A stretch of 64,000 nucleotides of DNA from Strigops habroptila (GCF_004027225.2 NC_044279.2:27940705-28004704), one strand, 5' to 3'. Counted from the first letter of the stretch, positions 50,001 through 63,832 are shown. The notes: generated by a model not told the origin, from the sequence alone. Made by a program: numbers and translations.

Positions 50001-51893
50001 GCATGTCAGATTAGTGGTAGATGCCACACAGCAGGAGCTAGGAAATTCTGCCTGAAAAAGGGATAAGGTTTAGAGTCATTTTAGTCCCTGTCAAGACCAG
50101 AGTTTCCAAGTAAAGAGACACATTTAATACTGTTGTAATCAGGATATTTTAAACATTTAAAGGGGTCGTGTTTGTGTCGTCAGATTATTTGCTGGAATTT
50201 CACATCCAAGCAACAGCCTGCATATGGCTGGGGTGTAGGAAGAAAGGAAGATTGTATATACTGTGCTCTTTTACATTGCTTCAGCCTCGAAAAGATTTGA
50301 GGCTAACACAACTTTGATGTACAATTTCAAATTGATATTCCTGAAATTCTCATTTTGATTATTGCCTTCCAGATATAAAACGCAAAGGTGGCTCTAAGTC
50401 TTGTTGTCAGTAGGATGATCCAGCACTTGTCTGAGTTTGTGCAAAAATTTCCCACTGATTTTAACTGTACAGAACTAGGATACTTACGACAAATTTATGG
50501 TGTTTGGGAAAAGTAGGGTTAGATTATGGCGTCTACAACCTATGACTTTTTTAGAATGCCAAGATATATTTACCTGTAGAAATACTATGTTCAACTGAAA
50601 ATCCATGATATAGTCCATATTCAACTTGAATCTTTTGAATGTATAATTAGGTAGCAAGAATCTGTTGTGTTTCTCTGAAAAATACTGGTTACAGTGAAAA
50701 AAACCCTGCTGAAATACTGTCCATGGAGCAATCATAAAATTCCCTATGGTGATGAAGCTTTAGATATTAACAGGCTGGCATGGGTTTGCAATGTTCCCCC
50801 ACCTCCAAGTCTGAATCCATGTGTTCACTTCAATACATTTTAGCTCCATTTGCTCAGAGCAGCCTTATAGGCCTGCCCTTTTCCTTGGCTTCTTGCTTGT
50901 ATCTAGGCCTAGAGTGCTTACAAGGCACATCATCTTCGAAGTGAAACCCAAGGAGCAGGGCTTTCGAGTTTCCTGGTGACAGAAACATTTCTTCCTCAGA
51001 ATAACCTTTCATGGAGGTTTAAGTAAACATATTTTAAGGAAATGCATTTTACTTTGCAGGCCTGTAAGAACACAGAGATGGAGTCAGCCACATTTCAAAT
51101 AAACCACCACTTTTCGAAAGAGAGTATCACACTTAGCAACTATGGAAGTATACGGGACAATTTTTATCTTGCTTTTTATGTGCATATACATGTTAGCATA
51201 TATGTGTAAGATCTTGTATCTTACATTCTGGTGGCTGCAAGGACCCAACTACCATTATTGTGGTCAATTTTGAAGAAGTAAGCAGCATACGTTGGATCAG
51301 AGAGAGAGATTCAAATTGTGGGCTAGGATATGGAAGACTCTTCATTTTAGTTTTCAGTGGAGAGGATTCAGTTTCATCCTATCTGTTGCTCCCCATAAAT
51401 CATATCACAGATTTGAAATGTGAAGCTTGCCGTGGTTGGCATTTGAGCCGAACATCAAAATGCTTTTGCTGCTTTACCTGTGAAGTAGACAATCTATATT
51501 GAATGTCCTTGAAATAATAATTTTGGTAGACTGACCTTTTTCATGCAGAGCAATCTGGGTTCAGAAGCACAGATAAACCAAATATTGTTAACATTCACTA
51601 GCACACTTTCATACCCTTGAAGGGAGAGTTACAAGTATTAGCTATTAAATTACCAGTGGGAGAAAAATGGAATAGCCTGTCTGCCCTTTCATAATCTGGC
51701 AGTCTTGGGTCCAAAAAGAAAGAGGCGCAGAAGCTTTACCCATCCAGGGCCAGCACCAGCAATCCGTATGTCTGCCCCATAAGTAAAAGCACAATCCATC
51801 CCATGGCTGCTTCACTATGTCTTCTATGACACTTAAAAAATGTTATTTTTACATAGTCACTAAATTATATTTTTGTATTTTCACAGTTGAGAT

Positions 51894-51917
51894 GGTCTTG
51901 GATCCGGTCTTGGATCC
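51894..51917 (+). repeat. Perfect 12-bp tandem duplication
   Basis: GGTCTTGGATCC occurs twice back to back. Confidence 0.9.
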
Positions 51918-54900
51918 AGTCCTGTGTTCAAACCTGAAAAGTTTACCAGTGCGTAACTTCATTGTGTAGCTTTGCATATCTAAATATGTCCAACAAGTTC
52001 AGTGCAGCTGTGGTTTACATTAATTCAGGAACATATATGATCCAAATAAGCTCTGGAGAGCATGACATCTGACTCTCCAGAACATGCAGATTATATTTAA
52101 ATCCAAAATATATTGTAGAACACAGATACAAGCTAAGAAGCTAGTATAGTGGTATGACTCGGGCAATGTAAGTATATATAAAGAGCCTTCCAATTTTAAT
52201 AAAATATTTAGTTCCACCCAAAGTAATAACAAACATTTCCACAATGGAATAGTGAATATAAAATAATCATAATTTTATCTCACCACTTACACATCTTTAC
52301 ATCTTGTATTAGTCATGCATTCTCTTTTTTCTCTGCATTTCCTTTTTCTGATGCATCACAACTACATTCTAGCACTTACTTCTTTCAGGCAACTTTTACA
52401 GCTCACCTCTTTCCTTGATCCACTTATGAAGGGTGTATCCTTCACTTACAAAACTTGATGCAGTTTTGTCTTTGATGTTTCAGCTCTTGTAACCATGTCC
52501 AGCCTCAAAGATTCACACGATCACTGCATGTCCTATTGATGTAGTAAAAGATACACTTTTATTTAAATGTAGGCATTTAAAATTATAGTGTATATAAGGG
52601 TTCAGCTGAGGTTTAAGTCTGCGTTTGCACACATGAAAACTCAGAATCTGAGGATACGGATTATGCGAGAGTTTTTGCACCCAGCACCAAACCATGCTGT
52701 ATTCAAGCTCTGCTTGTCTTCTCAGGTGAAAATTGCAAAGATGGGGTGATGGGAATGTGTGGGTGTAATTGTATAATTAGGCATGTACTGCTTTATTTTA
52801 GCACATACTGTCCCCTGCTGGGAATAATCACATTACTGGTAAAAGTAATCTTTAAGAGCAGGTGTGTGTTCGTCCTGCCACCTACCATTCAAAAAGGTGG
52901 GTAAAGAGGTAAGGCCTCCTTTGCCTTTCCCTCTCAAAAGCATGGCCTCCCTGACCCATCGCTTCATCACCATGATGGCAAGTGTCAGCATTTCCATTTG
53001 TTGAGAGTTTCACCCCATCAGGTGGGATCGCTGTATGCAAGTCGCAGTTGATGGCACTGCAGAGGCTCCCACAGGAGGGAAATGACATATTTTGACCTTT
53101 CCATGGGATAGGCTGCCATGTTCCCATCAGCATGCCTTGATGTTCAGATTGGTTGCCCTAGGGAAAATCTTCTCATGGTGTTAGTGGTTGTTTGCTGGCT
53201 GCCCCACACAACCCTCACCGAGCTTCAGAACCATTTTGTTTTTCCAGAAGATGTCAATGGAAATAAGTACTTTCTGCAACAATTCTCTGTTTCATTGCAG
53301 AAATGAGACATGAATCATTACATTCTCTTGTCTTCTTCCCAGAGGTCAAAACCCTCCCTCCCCATTACAATGCAGAACAGCAGGTGATCAGTGGAAAGCA
53401 AAGGTCTGGAACATGAGGTTAGCCTGACTGCCGTGGCCCAGGGTCCGACAAACATAACAGGGCTTCTGGCTTGACCATAACTTTGTGTCCATTCCTGCTC
53501 TTGCCCATCTCCAGGTTGCTGGAATTTCCTGGCTGATGGTCCCCAAGGCTATTTCAGTGCACACCAGTGCCATCCTTTGGTGGACAGCGGGACTGGTGTC
53601 GTTAATACAAAGCCGATATTGGTGGGAATCAGTGTTTGCTTTGTGCTTTGCTTAGAAGATGATACAGTGATTTTTGGGTGCGTCTGGCTATTCGGTTTAA
53701 ATTGGTGCAGCTTTGCTAGACTTCATGAATTTGTTTATGCTCCTCTTTTTCCTCTTTAAAATTTAACTTGTTAGCTTTAGATGCATGAGGTAAATTCTTG
53801 CCATTCATTTTTTCTTGGCAGTGATGATAAGTTTCAGAGACTGAAACATCATTCATCAATAAATTTTCTATTTAAAGGCTGAATTTCTGACATTCATGTG
53901 ACATTTTCTATAAAACTTAGCAACACATCAAAATTATGACTGTCTTGTGAAGATCTTCACAAAATTATGTACATCTTGACAATTATGCTGCCTGTGTGTG
54001 ACTTTCAGAAACCAAGAATAATTTTTGTAGTTGCATTTTATGTTGATGTCCCTCTGTTTGTTAATTACCATTTTGTTTTATCTTTCCCAGCAGCTGTCTC
54101 CCTCCCTTTTAGAGGGTAGACTGTATCACTGACTCAATGTGTTACCAAATATTTGGTTTTTTGGAACCTCAAAACTCAGTGTTTTGGATAAGAAAATTTT
54201 TCACTAGGAACCATTGTTTAGAATCTTTTTCAACATATTGTGTAGATAATATTAATAAAACTATAAAATAATATATGAGTAGGAATCCCCAGTATTATTT
54301 GTTCCCTTATTTAAAAGGACAGTTACAAATAGGAAATCCAAATTGTTCACTGCACATAGAGATTGATTTACAGTGTTAGCCATGGGACATTGTCATATTA
54401 TATAGACTTTATGTGAGTCCAGTATTAGAGGATGCACATGCTTTTTTGTTGTACATGAGTAACTTGAATAATATAAGCTATAATGAAATGAGAATTGTAT
54501 GAGAGAACATAGTCCAACCTAGAGCAAACAACTTCTGGGACATTTTGATTTTAATATGCTTTTCCTTTGTCCTTAATGTCTCATCTCTAATGTTTCTTTA
54601 TCCTTTCCCTTTTAAAATTATTGGTCTTCTGTTAAAACAGAAACAAGAGAATAAAAAATGAAAAGGAAAGGAAAATAGGAAAAAAGTTCAAATTAAGTAC
54701 CACATATACGCATGTGGAAGCTGGGTGCTCTATAAGATTCTTTCCATATGGCAAGTCAGTGTATTAGACAAAATCTCCATTCAAAACACATTGATGTTCT
54801 TTAACTAAAACTCCTTTAACATTTTTTTACTTTCCGTAAAATAGTAAAGACTTACACAAAGGATTTTGGCATCCAGCAGGTTCACAGCAGAAAATAGAAC

Positions 54901-55300
54901 TATAGATAACTGCTTAGCAGGACTGAGAGCTTCAGTCCTGTGTTCTTCCTTAACTTACTGGTTCTTATCCTCCTTGCCTTCAGCTCTCATTGTAAAAAAG
55001 GTATGAGATAGAAGTGTTATTTTTCGAACTAAAAACCTAATAGTTACATTCACAAAAAAAGTGGTCTTTGTTGAACACAGGGCACATCAATGTGGAAGGT
55101 AAGACCTAACTGAGCTCCAAGCTGCAGGAATGGGGCCAGAATTGGACTGGAAGCTATATCGCTATGCAGAAGTGACACTGTCTCCACGCTAATGCGCTGA
55201 AAGAGGTTATACTGGTATGCACACTTTTTTTTGTTTGTTTTATGTTCTTCTGGAGTTGGCTCATTCTGGGAGAAAAGGCGAAGTTTCACTATAAAATACC

Positions 55301-55372
55301 CTAGACCCTAATGCTTAAGGTGTCCTCCTGGAAAGCAGGAGATGTGAGTTCAAGTTTCTTCATCACCTGGGG
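55301..55372 (+). repeat. tRNA-like SINE head (ancient relic)
   Basis: TAATGCTTAAGGTG (A-box-like), then CTCCTGGAAAGCAGGAGA, then AGTTCAAGTTT (B-box-like) with tRNA-like spacing. It resembles an old amniote tRNA-derived repeat and the units at 31331-31475. It lacks a full acceptor stem, so it is not a functional tRNA gene. Confidence 0.5.
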
Positions 55373-56877
55373 CATCTCTGCGTGCTTAGTGCCTGAGGAA
55401 CCTCACTGATGAAAGTAAAGGATATCCATGATATCTCTGAAACACAAACCCAATCCCCCAGATCCCCATTATCTGTCTTGCTTGGGCATGAATTATTTTT
55501 AAGATGTCTGTCTATTTTGGGGTCTAAATCTTGTGATGACTTGTATATACGATTACCCTATATTCCTGCAATCTGCAGACATGGTATCTCATCTATGGCT
55601 TTCATCCTCCCACACTAGTGCCTACAGTACAATATAGATCTACTCTGGGGTCCTCGCATGACTACAACATTAAGTGTTAGGAGAGTTGGAGTTTTGAGGG
55701 TGTAAGTTTGAATTTAGGGTATAAAATCTGAACCGCAGTGGACAACTATATTCTTTTCTGGTAATAACAAGCTGAAGTAACTGTAATTTATTATACTCAG
55801 GCATACAGGTCTCAGGGAAACTTAGCTGTATTTTTGGATAATAGAGAAAAATTATATTATTTTGTTCATATACAAAACATATTTCTGATTCATTAACTTT
55901 AAATTGTATTGAGAAAAAGGAATATACTTCACTAGATTTGAAAGTCACTGTGAAGAAAAACAGGTTGTGGGAAGCAAGAAAACGCATGTGTTCATTTCAC
56001 TGTTTTGTGAAATAAAAATGTTCAGAGGATTTTCAAAGGTTCAGTAAGAAGCTCGATACTTATCTGTCACTTGTGGCTTTAAAGCCCTTCCCTCATGATG
56101 AGCAGTTGCCTGCAGGAGAGCCAGGGGACCAGGTCACCCTCCACTCTAACGAGCATAGCGGGAACATGTGCCTGAGGTTTAGGCAGAGGACAGGAGAGGC
56201 AGCACAAGGTGAGTCACTTCTCATCCCAGCTGCCTAACCTCTTTATTTTTATTACAAACATGTTGCAAGTGAAAATGTGCTTGTGAGAAAGCCATCACAA
56301 GCAGTGGCCAGGCTTTGGCTTGTCACTAACAACAGGAGTATTGACACTCTTCTGTCCTGCTTGGCTTCCCCTGTTGCAGTCAAAGCTTAAAGAAAGAATG
56401 TACCTTTTTACGTCTGTTCTGAACCTACAGCTTTTTGAATAAAAATTGCTAACATAAAATATTAGGAAAAATATGTTACCTTTGCAGTAGTTTTCTTTCA
56501 ATTTAAACTAAACCAGAGAGCCTGAAAAATGAGCAGTTGCTCTCTTGTTGCTCTGATTGAAGAAAAGATTTTAATCAAGAAATGCATGTGATGTTTAGAC
56601 TTTCGCTGCAACGCCTCTCAAATATAATGTTACCCTAAACAATAACATTGACGTCTGTTTTCCTAAGCACTGTATTGGTTAGTATAATGACATCCATGTA
56701 ATTAAATATGCAAATGGTTGTTTTAAATTAAATTTTAAAACATTCTGAGTTGCAATAATGAAAACAAATTCACTATGCAAAAAGTACGAAACCATCTTTA
56801 CAAGATAATTATTCTGGTATTGAAACAGTATGTGCCGTATTTTTATCTCTCATTCTTGAGACAACAACATACAGCAA

Positions 56878-57065
56878 ATTCCCTGGGCAACCTGTTCCAA
56901 TGTTTCACCACCCTCACAGTAAAATCTTCTGCCTAATATCTAATCTAAATCTACCCTCTTTCAGTTTAAAGCCATTATGCCGCTTTCTGTCACTACATGC
57001 CCTTGTAAAAAGTCCCTCTCCAGATTTCTTGTAGATGCTTGTAGATTTCTTGATATCTGGAAACC
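56878..57065 (-). mobile_element. CR1 fragment (3' coding part)
   Basis: Reverse-complemented CR1 coding region: CTGGGCAACCTGTTCCA, TTTCACCACCCTCACAGTAA and TCTAATCTAAA match the same segments of the element at 35647-36741. Similarity continues, weaker and with indels, to about 57065. The 3' tail is missing on the left side. Older than the 35.6-kb copy, judging by divergence. Confidence 0.8.
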
Positions 57066-58739
57066 GTTGACATCGTTAGAATATACTTTTAACCCTGCAA
57101 TTGGTTTAGTGATGATTTTAGCCATTGGTAACAGAAATAAATCATGTTGTTTGAAAGAGCTCATTATGTTCAAGTTTAGGTCAATAAAGATTCGCAGAAG
57201 TATTGAATGATTTTCAGAGTAACTGGAATTTTTTTTACTGGTTTTGGATAAGCATATGTTTATATTAACCATCTGAAATATCCAAACCTCTGTGTTATGC
57301 TCATTAGGACAGAGGCTGTAAAAGCATGTTTTTTCATGGGGTAATTTACCACTTTTTCCCTTTTTCAGAGCTGAATAGAAAAGACACACCATGCTGTGTG
57401 ATCTGGTGGGTTAAAAAGCAACACTGTTATTTACCCTAATAAAGAGTTCAGCCTACACTTGTTTTGTGGGTGAGCAGTTATTCTGAGCCAGTCTTTTCAG
57501 CCATCTCTTGAACACAATACATACAGAAGTAGTTACTGGATTTAAAATTAATGCTTATATCACAGCAAAATAAAATATTTGTGTACATAGGAATATGAGA
57601 ACCTTGTGAGAATGTAATCCTTCCAGATGCTGCCAGTTCTAATTGTTTGTTTTAAGTGAAGTCAACTATACTTGACCAAGTCTGCAGTCTTAATTAAGCT
57701 GAATAAACCATCAGTGAATCCAGTGATTTTTGGCTTGTACTGAGCTGTCTGATTTAGGTCCTGCAGCGTGCAGTTCTACCTTGCTTGGTGAGCTGAATAA
57801 TTATTTATATCTCGCTGAACACTAATATCACCCCTTATCTAACTTTACACAGGCTGTCAAGTTAGCAGTTCCTGAAGATATCATTCATCTGGGCAACGTT
57901 GTCCCACATGGTGGGTCAGGGTCCAGCTGCCCTTTTCTCATTCTGTGGGGATGGTTTGAAAGTGCTGGAACAATGGTTTTACACCACATTGATTTTATAA
58001 TCCCTAATCTAATGTCTCCAGGGGGGACAATAATTCTATGTAACAGGCATAAAACAAAGAGATAAATGTTAAAGTTCCTAATGAAAATGGAGGCATCAAG
58101 GACCCACTGAGAGGCTCCGTATTTATTTTCAAGCTAGTGATTCACATTACTTAGGTAAATTATTTTTTAAAAAGCATGTTTCTTGGAATGGTGTAGTACA
58201 AATAATGTGTGTAGCACGGTGCCAAGGTTTGTCAAGTTGCTAAATTGAACCCACATTGATTCCACATTAATCAAGTTTATATAATTTAGTGATGCTGTAC
58301 AGTAGGCCTTTATGAAAGAGTGTTTATACCTAAGGTATGCACTGAGGCACTGAGGCGTGAGGCTGAATTTATGCCATTTAGCTTCACATACTCCTACAGA
58401 CATAGTCTAGTGAGTTTTATTTTGACTTGGAATGTGAAATTATCAAAGATTAAGGAAATTATCTGAAGTCTCAATTCATAAAATACTCAATTCATAAAAT
58501 ACTTTTGTCTACAACTCCACAGTCATTTCAAGGTACAGGAGTAGTTTCTATTTTGTGCTGGAAGCATGCACAACTCCAATAAATGATCTGGATGAGAAAA
58601 AAGTGGAGATTTTAATAACAATAATAATGAGCTTTAACAAATGTGAATGTGGACACTGAACTCCATAAAAACATGGTGTTACCATCGCATTTCTGATTCG
58701 TCAAAATACACTTGAATTCTTGCTCTTGTTGTCCAGCAT
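57066..58739. other. Intergenic sequence, no gene seen
   Basis: AT-rich DNA between two CR1 relics. The only repeat noted is a perfect 16-bp tandem duplication at 58470-58501. Nothing else supportable. Confidence 0.6.
58470..58501 (+). repeat. Perfect 16-bp tandem duplication
   Basis: CTCAATTCATAAAATA occurs twice back to back. Confidence 0.9.
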
Positions 58740-59460
58740 CCTTACAGCACTTCTATAATAGTGTGGTCTGCAGATTTAATAAGCAACCTCTCTTTTCCAT
58801 CATCCAGGTCATTAACAAAAATACTGAAAAGCAACAGAACAAGACAGATACCTGTGCAAGCCCCCTCCATGCATCCTTCCAGTCCTGACAATGAACCACT
58901 AATAAAGTACTCTCTGAGTATATAGCTTTTCACTCGTCACATAGTAGTTTCATGAAAGCTATGTTTTCCTATCTTGCTTATAAGATTATTATGTGAAGTA
59001 CGTTTCAAAAAGCCATCCTAAGTTCAGGATAGGATATATGACATCCACTTTTCACTGCTGTACTCTGCTATTTTATGCTGTCATACAGGGCTACAGGGCA
59101 ATTAAAATGGTTTGACTTGATTTGGTTTTGACAAATCCATACTGGTTGTTACTGTTCTTCATTATTTTTAGCTATTTACTCATCATTTGCTTGCTTATTT
59201 ATGCATACAATTTTTTTATCCCTGAAGGAAAGTTGACTGTAACTAATTTTCTAATTTTACAGCTTCTTTTCCCCCTTTTTAGAGAGGGTCACTACAGCTT
59301 TATTCTTGTAGTCATCTGGAACTTCCCTTGGACTCCAGAAGTTTCTGGAAATAACAGCTTTGCTAGTGCTTCATCTGGTTCTCTCAAATGCCTGAGTTTT
59401 ATTTGGCTCAGCTGGTTGGAAAATATTGAAGTTATCCACATATTCATTAACTGTTGGAAT
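58740..59460 (-). mobile_element. Ancient, decayed CR1-type LINE
   Basis: The minus strand near 58750-58830 gives FSIFVNDLDDG followed by IKSADHT, decayed forms of the RT segment FNIFINDLDDG...KFADDT. The plus strand at 59225-59400 matches, in order, the reverse complement of an older CR1/L3-like coding region (GACTGTAACTAATTTTC, then TTCCC...AGAGAGGGTCACTAC, TCATCTGGAACTTCCC, CATCTGG). Frames are broken throughout. Boundaries are approximate. Confidence 0.65.
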
Positions 59461-60104
59461 AAATACAATGCTGCCCTAGCTTGCAGCTTTGTCCAACCTA
59501 TGGCATTTACTGTCCTCATAATAGAGATGTCAAAAGGCAATACCTGTTTGCACTTAAGACAGTTCTGCATGTGGTTTAAATCATAAATGAGGGTAAGCCT
59601 GTGCTATTGTTCTGGACTACAAACTGCAGCAGCTGTGGTTAAGAGTGCACATATGTCTCTTTCTTCTCTAGTATGGGGTTGTAACTTTTGGCAAAAGACA
59701 AGGTAGGAGGTTTGGGGGAGACACAAATGTAGCTGATCCACCTGCTTGCTTTGCTGCAGGGGGCAGAATCCCACAAAGCTGAATTGCAGGATCCAAGTGG
59801 CCAGGTGATCGGTGGGCCAGCCTTTCCCATGTTCCAACACCCCTAGGAAAGATGCACTTATATCAGCAGAAGGAATTTTTCTGTTGAAAACTCTACACTG
59901 TAGCAAGAAAAGATTTATTTCCCTCCGCCCCTCCTCATCCCCCCGTATTTTTCCTGTATTGTGCTATTTGGAGTCTTTGGGGCACACTTTTTTTTGGTTA
60001 GTCAGCAGAATTATAGAGGCTGAAGTTGTTGGTGTGGGCTTGTCCCACGCTCTGCCTCAGATCTGCAGTCTGAAAAATGATGCTTGAACCAGGAAATATA
60101 AATT

Positions 60105-60240
60105 CGGAAGACTCATAGTCTCTGTGTCATGAACAAGGGCAAGTCTCATTACCCTTTTGAACCTCAGTTCCTCAACTGTGAACTAGAGGTACTAGTACTT
60201 TGCTTCCTTTTAATATGTCTAAGGTGTCGGGGCATAGATT
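60105..60240 (+). repeat. MIR/CORE-SINE-like relic
   Basis: The order CTCTGTGTCATG...AAGGGCAAGTC...TTACCC...GAACCTCAGTTCCTCAACTGTGAA...GAGGTACTAGTACTT follows the conserved core and tail of MIR-type SINEs (usual pattern CTTGGGCAAGTCACTT...CCTCAGTTTCC...CTGTAAAATG). Diverged, no tRNA head preserved with confidence. Confidence 0.55.
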
Positions 60241-63200
60241 ATCATATGAGACAAGTCTAGGCAGACTATTTGGCTAGAAACTTGTTATTCTGTTGGATCT
60301 GTTTCTTGTGTCATTGCTTGAGACTCAGCTGATCTCTCTGATTGTATTGTATTATTAACTTAATTATCAGAAGTCCTGAAACTTGCCTTTCTTTATAAGC
60401 AATAAATTTAAATAAATTTATATTGTAAACCTATTCATACAAGGTAAAAATTTCCATACTTTACACTGACACCTACAATGCTGTCAGTTTGTTGAACATA
60501 ACATATATGTATGCTATTCTGAAATTGGTTAGTTGAGGTTAAATGGTGAACTAACAAGAAAAATCAAACATCACCTGAACTAAACTCTGAGGAGATTTGA
60601 GAATTTAAAAAAAAAAAAATCACTCCTGAAAGAGCACTCCTCAAACATTTGGTGTCATTGAACTTCGTAGCCATCTAGTGTGGTATTAGAGTAAAAGAGA
60701 CAGCTGGGGTCCTTTCATCCTCACAACAGTAGGAACAACTATGCTTTGTATGAAACAATTAACTACTCATCAGACATATGAGAGAAGGGTCTTTGGTGGA
60801 TGCAGAGCTCTATGCTGAAGCCCAGCCTCCGCAGGCCCAGGAGCACATCCACGTAAGTTGAGCGAGGGTGATGCTCTTATCTTGGGGCTGCAGCACAGAC
60901 TCTGGTCCCCTGGCTAGCTTTGACCCCAGGGGCTGTGTGCACCAGGGACATCTCCACTGCTCAACACAGCCATGTGCATATTCATGTCCAAGTTAGAAAA
61001 AAGCCTCTGAGGCCCAAAGGAACCAAAGAGACCATGCTGATTAGTCAGGCTGACAGCTAAAGTCCAGGCTTTACACATCTCACTCCCAAATTCCTCCAAC
61101 GACAAAAACCTCCTCACGGTTGTTCATTATCTGCACATCATTCATGCATTTTAATGGCTTTCTAGAGTCAGCTTGAGGACAGCACTGAACAGGCTCTGAA
61201 CAGTTGAAGGAATTTCTACAAAGAAACAGTTTTCCTATCTTCTTGGTGCTTAGAAGAGGCTACAGGATCATCTAACATCACTGCTTAATGAGGAACTAAT
61301 TCCTCTTGCAAGTCTAGCAGCTGCAGTGGAGCTTTGGCTGATCACTCAGGAATATCCAGTCCTGCTAAAAATAATCAGTGATGAAGATTTTACTGGAGCT
61401 TGATAAGGTCTTACTCATCATAACAAGAACTAGGGAAAAGGCAGGTACTTTTGAAACCACTGTTTCTGATGTGCTCAAGGTTCCTGGTAATAAATAGGAA
61501 GTTTCTGTACAATAGCAATCTCTTACAGAATTCCTAAGCTCTGTATCAGTCTCTCCATGGTATCCTACACTATGGTCTCATCTGTCTCCCCACCTTCACC
61601 TTTGCAAAGATGTCTCCAGACATTTGTTTTGTGGCTGTCTCTATGCTACAGGGAAACATATTGTATAATGAAGACTTTTAATGCAGCTCCAGATATTTTA
61701 TGTAGTAAATAAAGGCAGGAACAGAATCTCATCCCATATTCACACAATTAGAAGTGATGAATCATACTGTTTGATGTTTCTTTAAGGTAAAAAGAAGCAT
61801 CAGTCACTGAAAATGTGTATAATAAAAGTACAAAAGACAGCAAGAAATGCCATGCATTACTATAAAATTTATAGAATTGCTGTTTCAAACATAAAAATAA
61901 TTGCAAACTTAAGAATAATATGTCTGTGTAAATTAACTCCTAAAAACGCTGTGTGTGAATTTGGTCCCCAAAGCCATCTGTCTTATGACATAAGAAAGGC
62001 TTCTTTGGGAGACTGTTTCACTAATAATTATTTATGTTAACAGATCTCTTTTCAGAGACAAGCATTCCAAAATGATGAGTTTCATTTTTTAACAAAAGAA
62101 ATCATAAATGAGAATAATTTGAGGTTAGGCAGAAAACAGTTGACAGATCAAGGTACTGGGAATGAGTATGCATTTCAATCTAAACCAGCTCTTTCAGGAA
62201 ATGCAATCTATTTGTCAGCAAGAAAATAATTTGTGAAAGCTTAAAATAATATTGCATTTAAAAACTGCTTAAGAGAAACTAAAATAGAATCTATACTGAA
62301 TAACATTCAGAGCCACAGACACCTCTCTAAACTTAACAAGATGCTTCCCATTCAAAGCCTACACGCCGGGACACTGGATAGGAGACAGTACACATCATCC
62401 GCATGATGAGCCATGCCTGCCAGGTGGCCAAATGGCTGAGGCATGATTTGCTGTATAGTACAGGCACTTCACAACGTGAGTCCCTTGAGTATCCAGGCTG
62501 AGAAACTTTCCCAGGCAAGAATTTGGGCTTGTCCACTCTGGACTACACTGCCCAGGCACTCCCGAACAAGATGCATGGCAAGGAGGCCTGGGATTGTACA
62601 TTACACAACGACAAAAACTGGGGGTCTTAAAAGTAAGACCCATTGAAAAGGTGTTGGAGCACATTTCAATTTTCATGGTGACTTGACCATCACTGCCTGG
62701 AATCATGCATTTAAAAAAAAAAAGTTGTCAAGTGTCTCTCACCTGCAAAGAAAATGTGATCCAAATCTTTTAAAGGAATTAGTATCAGGACACCAAAAAG
62801 TTTAAGGAAGTATTATTGTGTGGCTTTTTATATTAAAATTCAAAGGAAAGTCTTCCAAATTTTATACTGATATGAAAATATATCAGCAATCACAATGTGC
62901 AAATTTTACTCTTCTCCCCAAATGTTCAGTGAAACACTGTAGAAATCATAGGCTGTTGAGTACTTCCTCAAACAGACCTAACTTTCTAATTCATAAATAA
63001 CATTTCAGGAAAACAGCATAAGTGAGTATATTTTGCTGAAAAACAAGATCAGGAAAGATTTCTAAAATGCATTTCTTTGTTTTCTTATTCACCTGTTACT
63101 ATATTTTCTTCTTTCCCTTCTCCCAAGTGTAAATTCTATTTAGACTAGCATACCAACATGTAATTACATGTATTTTCCTTATCTCATAATTTGGCTTGGG

Positions 63201-63745
63201 AATTTACACTGTACGCACAAAATACTGATTGCCTGCAGCTGCGGACAAATGATTATTTAGATACACAAGCTAGTTGATGAGACGAACCAGAAACTTGGAG
63301 GAAAGTCACTCTCAGTCTTGATACTTGGTAGAAGAGTTCGAACCCCTGGGGCACACTGGGACTAAAGGGCCCAGATAAACTCATCTACTGTATTTGTTTT
63401 GGCATTAGCCCACAACAATATATAATATCCTTGAGTGCTTATAGTATAAATATTTACTTCAAAATGCTTCTGCAATTTAGACAGTCACCCAATTTTAGGG
63501 ATAAGTCAGTGAATAGTGAAGTAATACTGAATAGCGCTTCTTTTAACCAACTTTACTAACCATCACACCCTTGGTCTTCATTTTTGCACAGCCTGCTGTT
63601 TATTTAGCAACTGATATCTTCTCAAATTAAAAAAAGAAGGCAGCCCAGAAAAATGGAAAGCTGTGATAATGATTATTTCACATAGCTTTTTGAATGAGAA
63701 AATAAATGTCTGCAATTAATTGTAACAAACACCTGTGCTTTTCAG

Positions 63746-63832
63746 GTGTCAAAACCACAAAAAAACCCAACAAAAACAACAACCCTAAACAAACACACGT
63801 CCCCTGCCCAACAACAAACCCAAATCAAAAGA
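63746..63832 (+). repeat. A/C-rich low-complexity tract
   Basis: Nearly G-free stretch of CAAAA, AACCC, ACAAC and AAACA units over about 85 bp. Confidence 0.7.

Larger units (their letters stand above)
47008..56877. other. Intergenic sequence, no gene seen
   Basis: No supportable gene. A tRNA-like relic lies at 55301-55372 and a 12-bp tandem duplication at 51894-51917. A candidate conserved non-coding stretch starts at about 56570. Otherwise AT-rich sequence with short, uninformative open frames. Confidence 0.6.

Noticed and set aside
59122..59586. 154-codon hydrophobic open frame on the plus strand
   Set aside because: Lies antisense in an ancient CR1 relic; the hydrophobic composition follows from T-rich sequence.
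63325..63375. GAGTTCGAACCCC as a possible tRNA B box
   Set aside because: No A box at proper spacing and no cloverleaf; probably chance.
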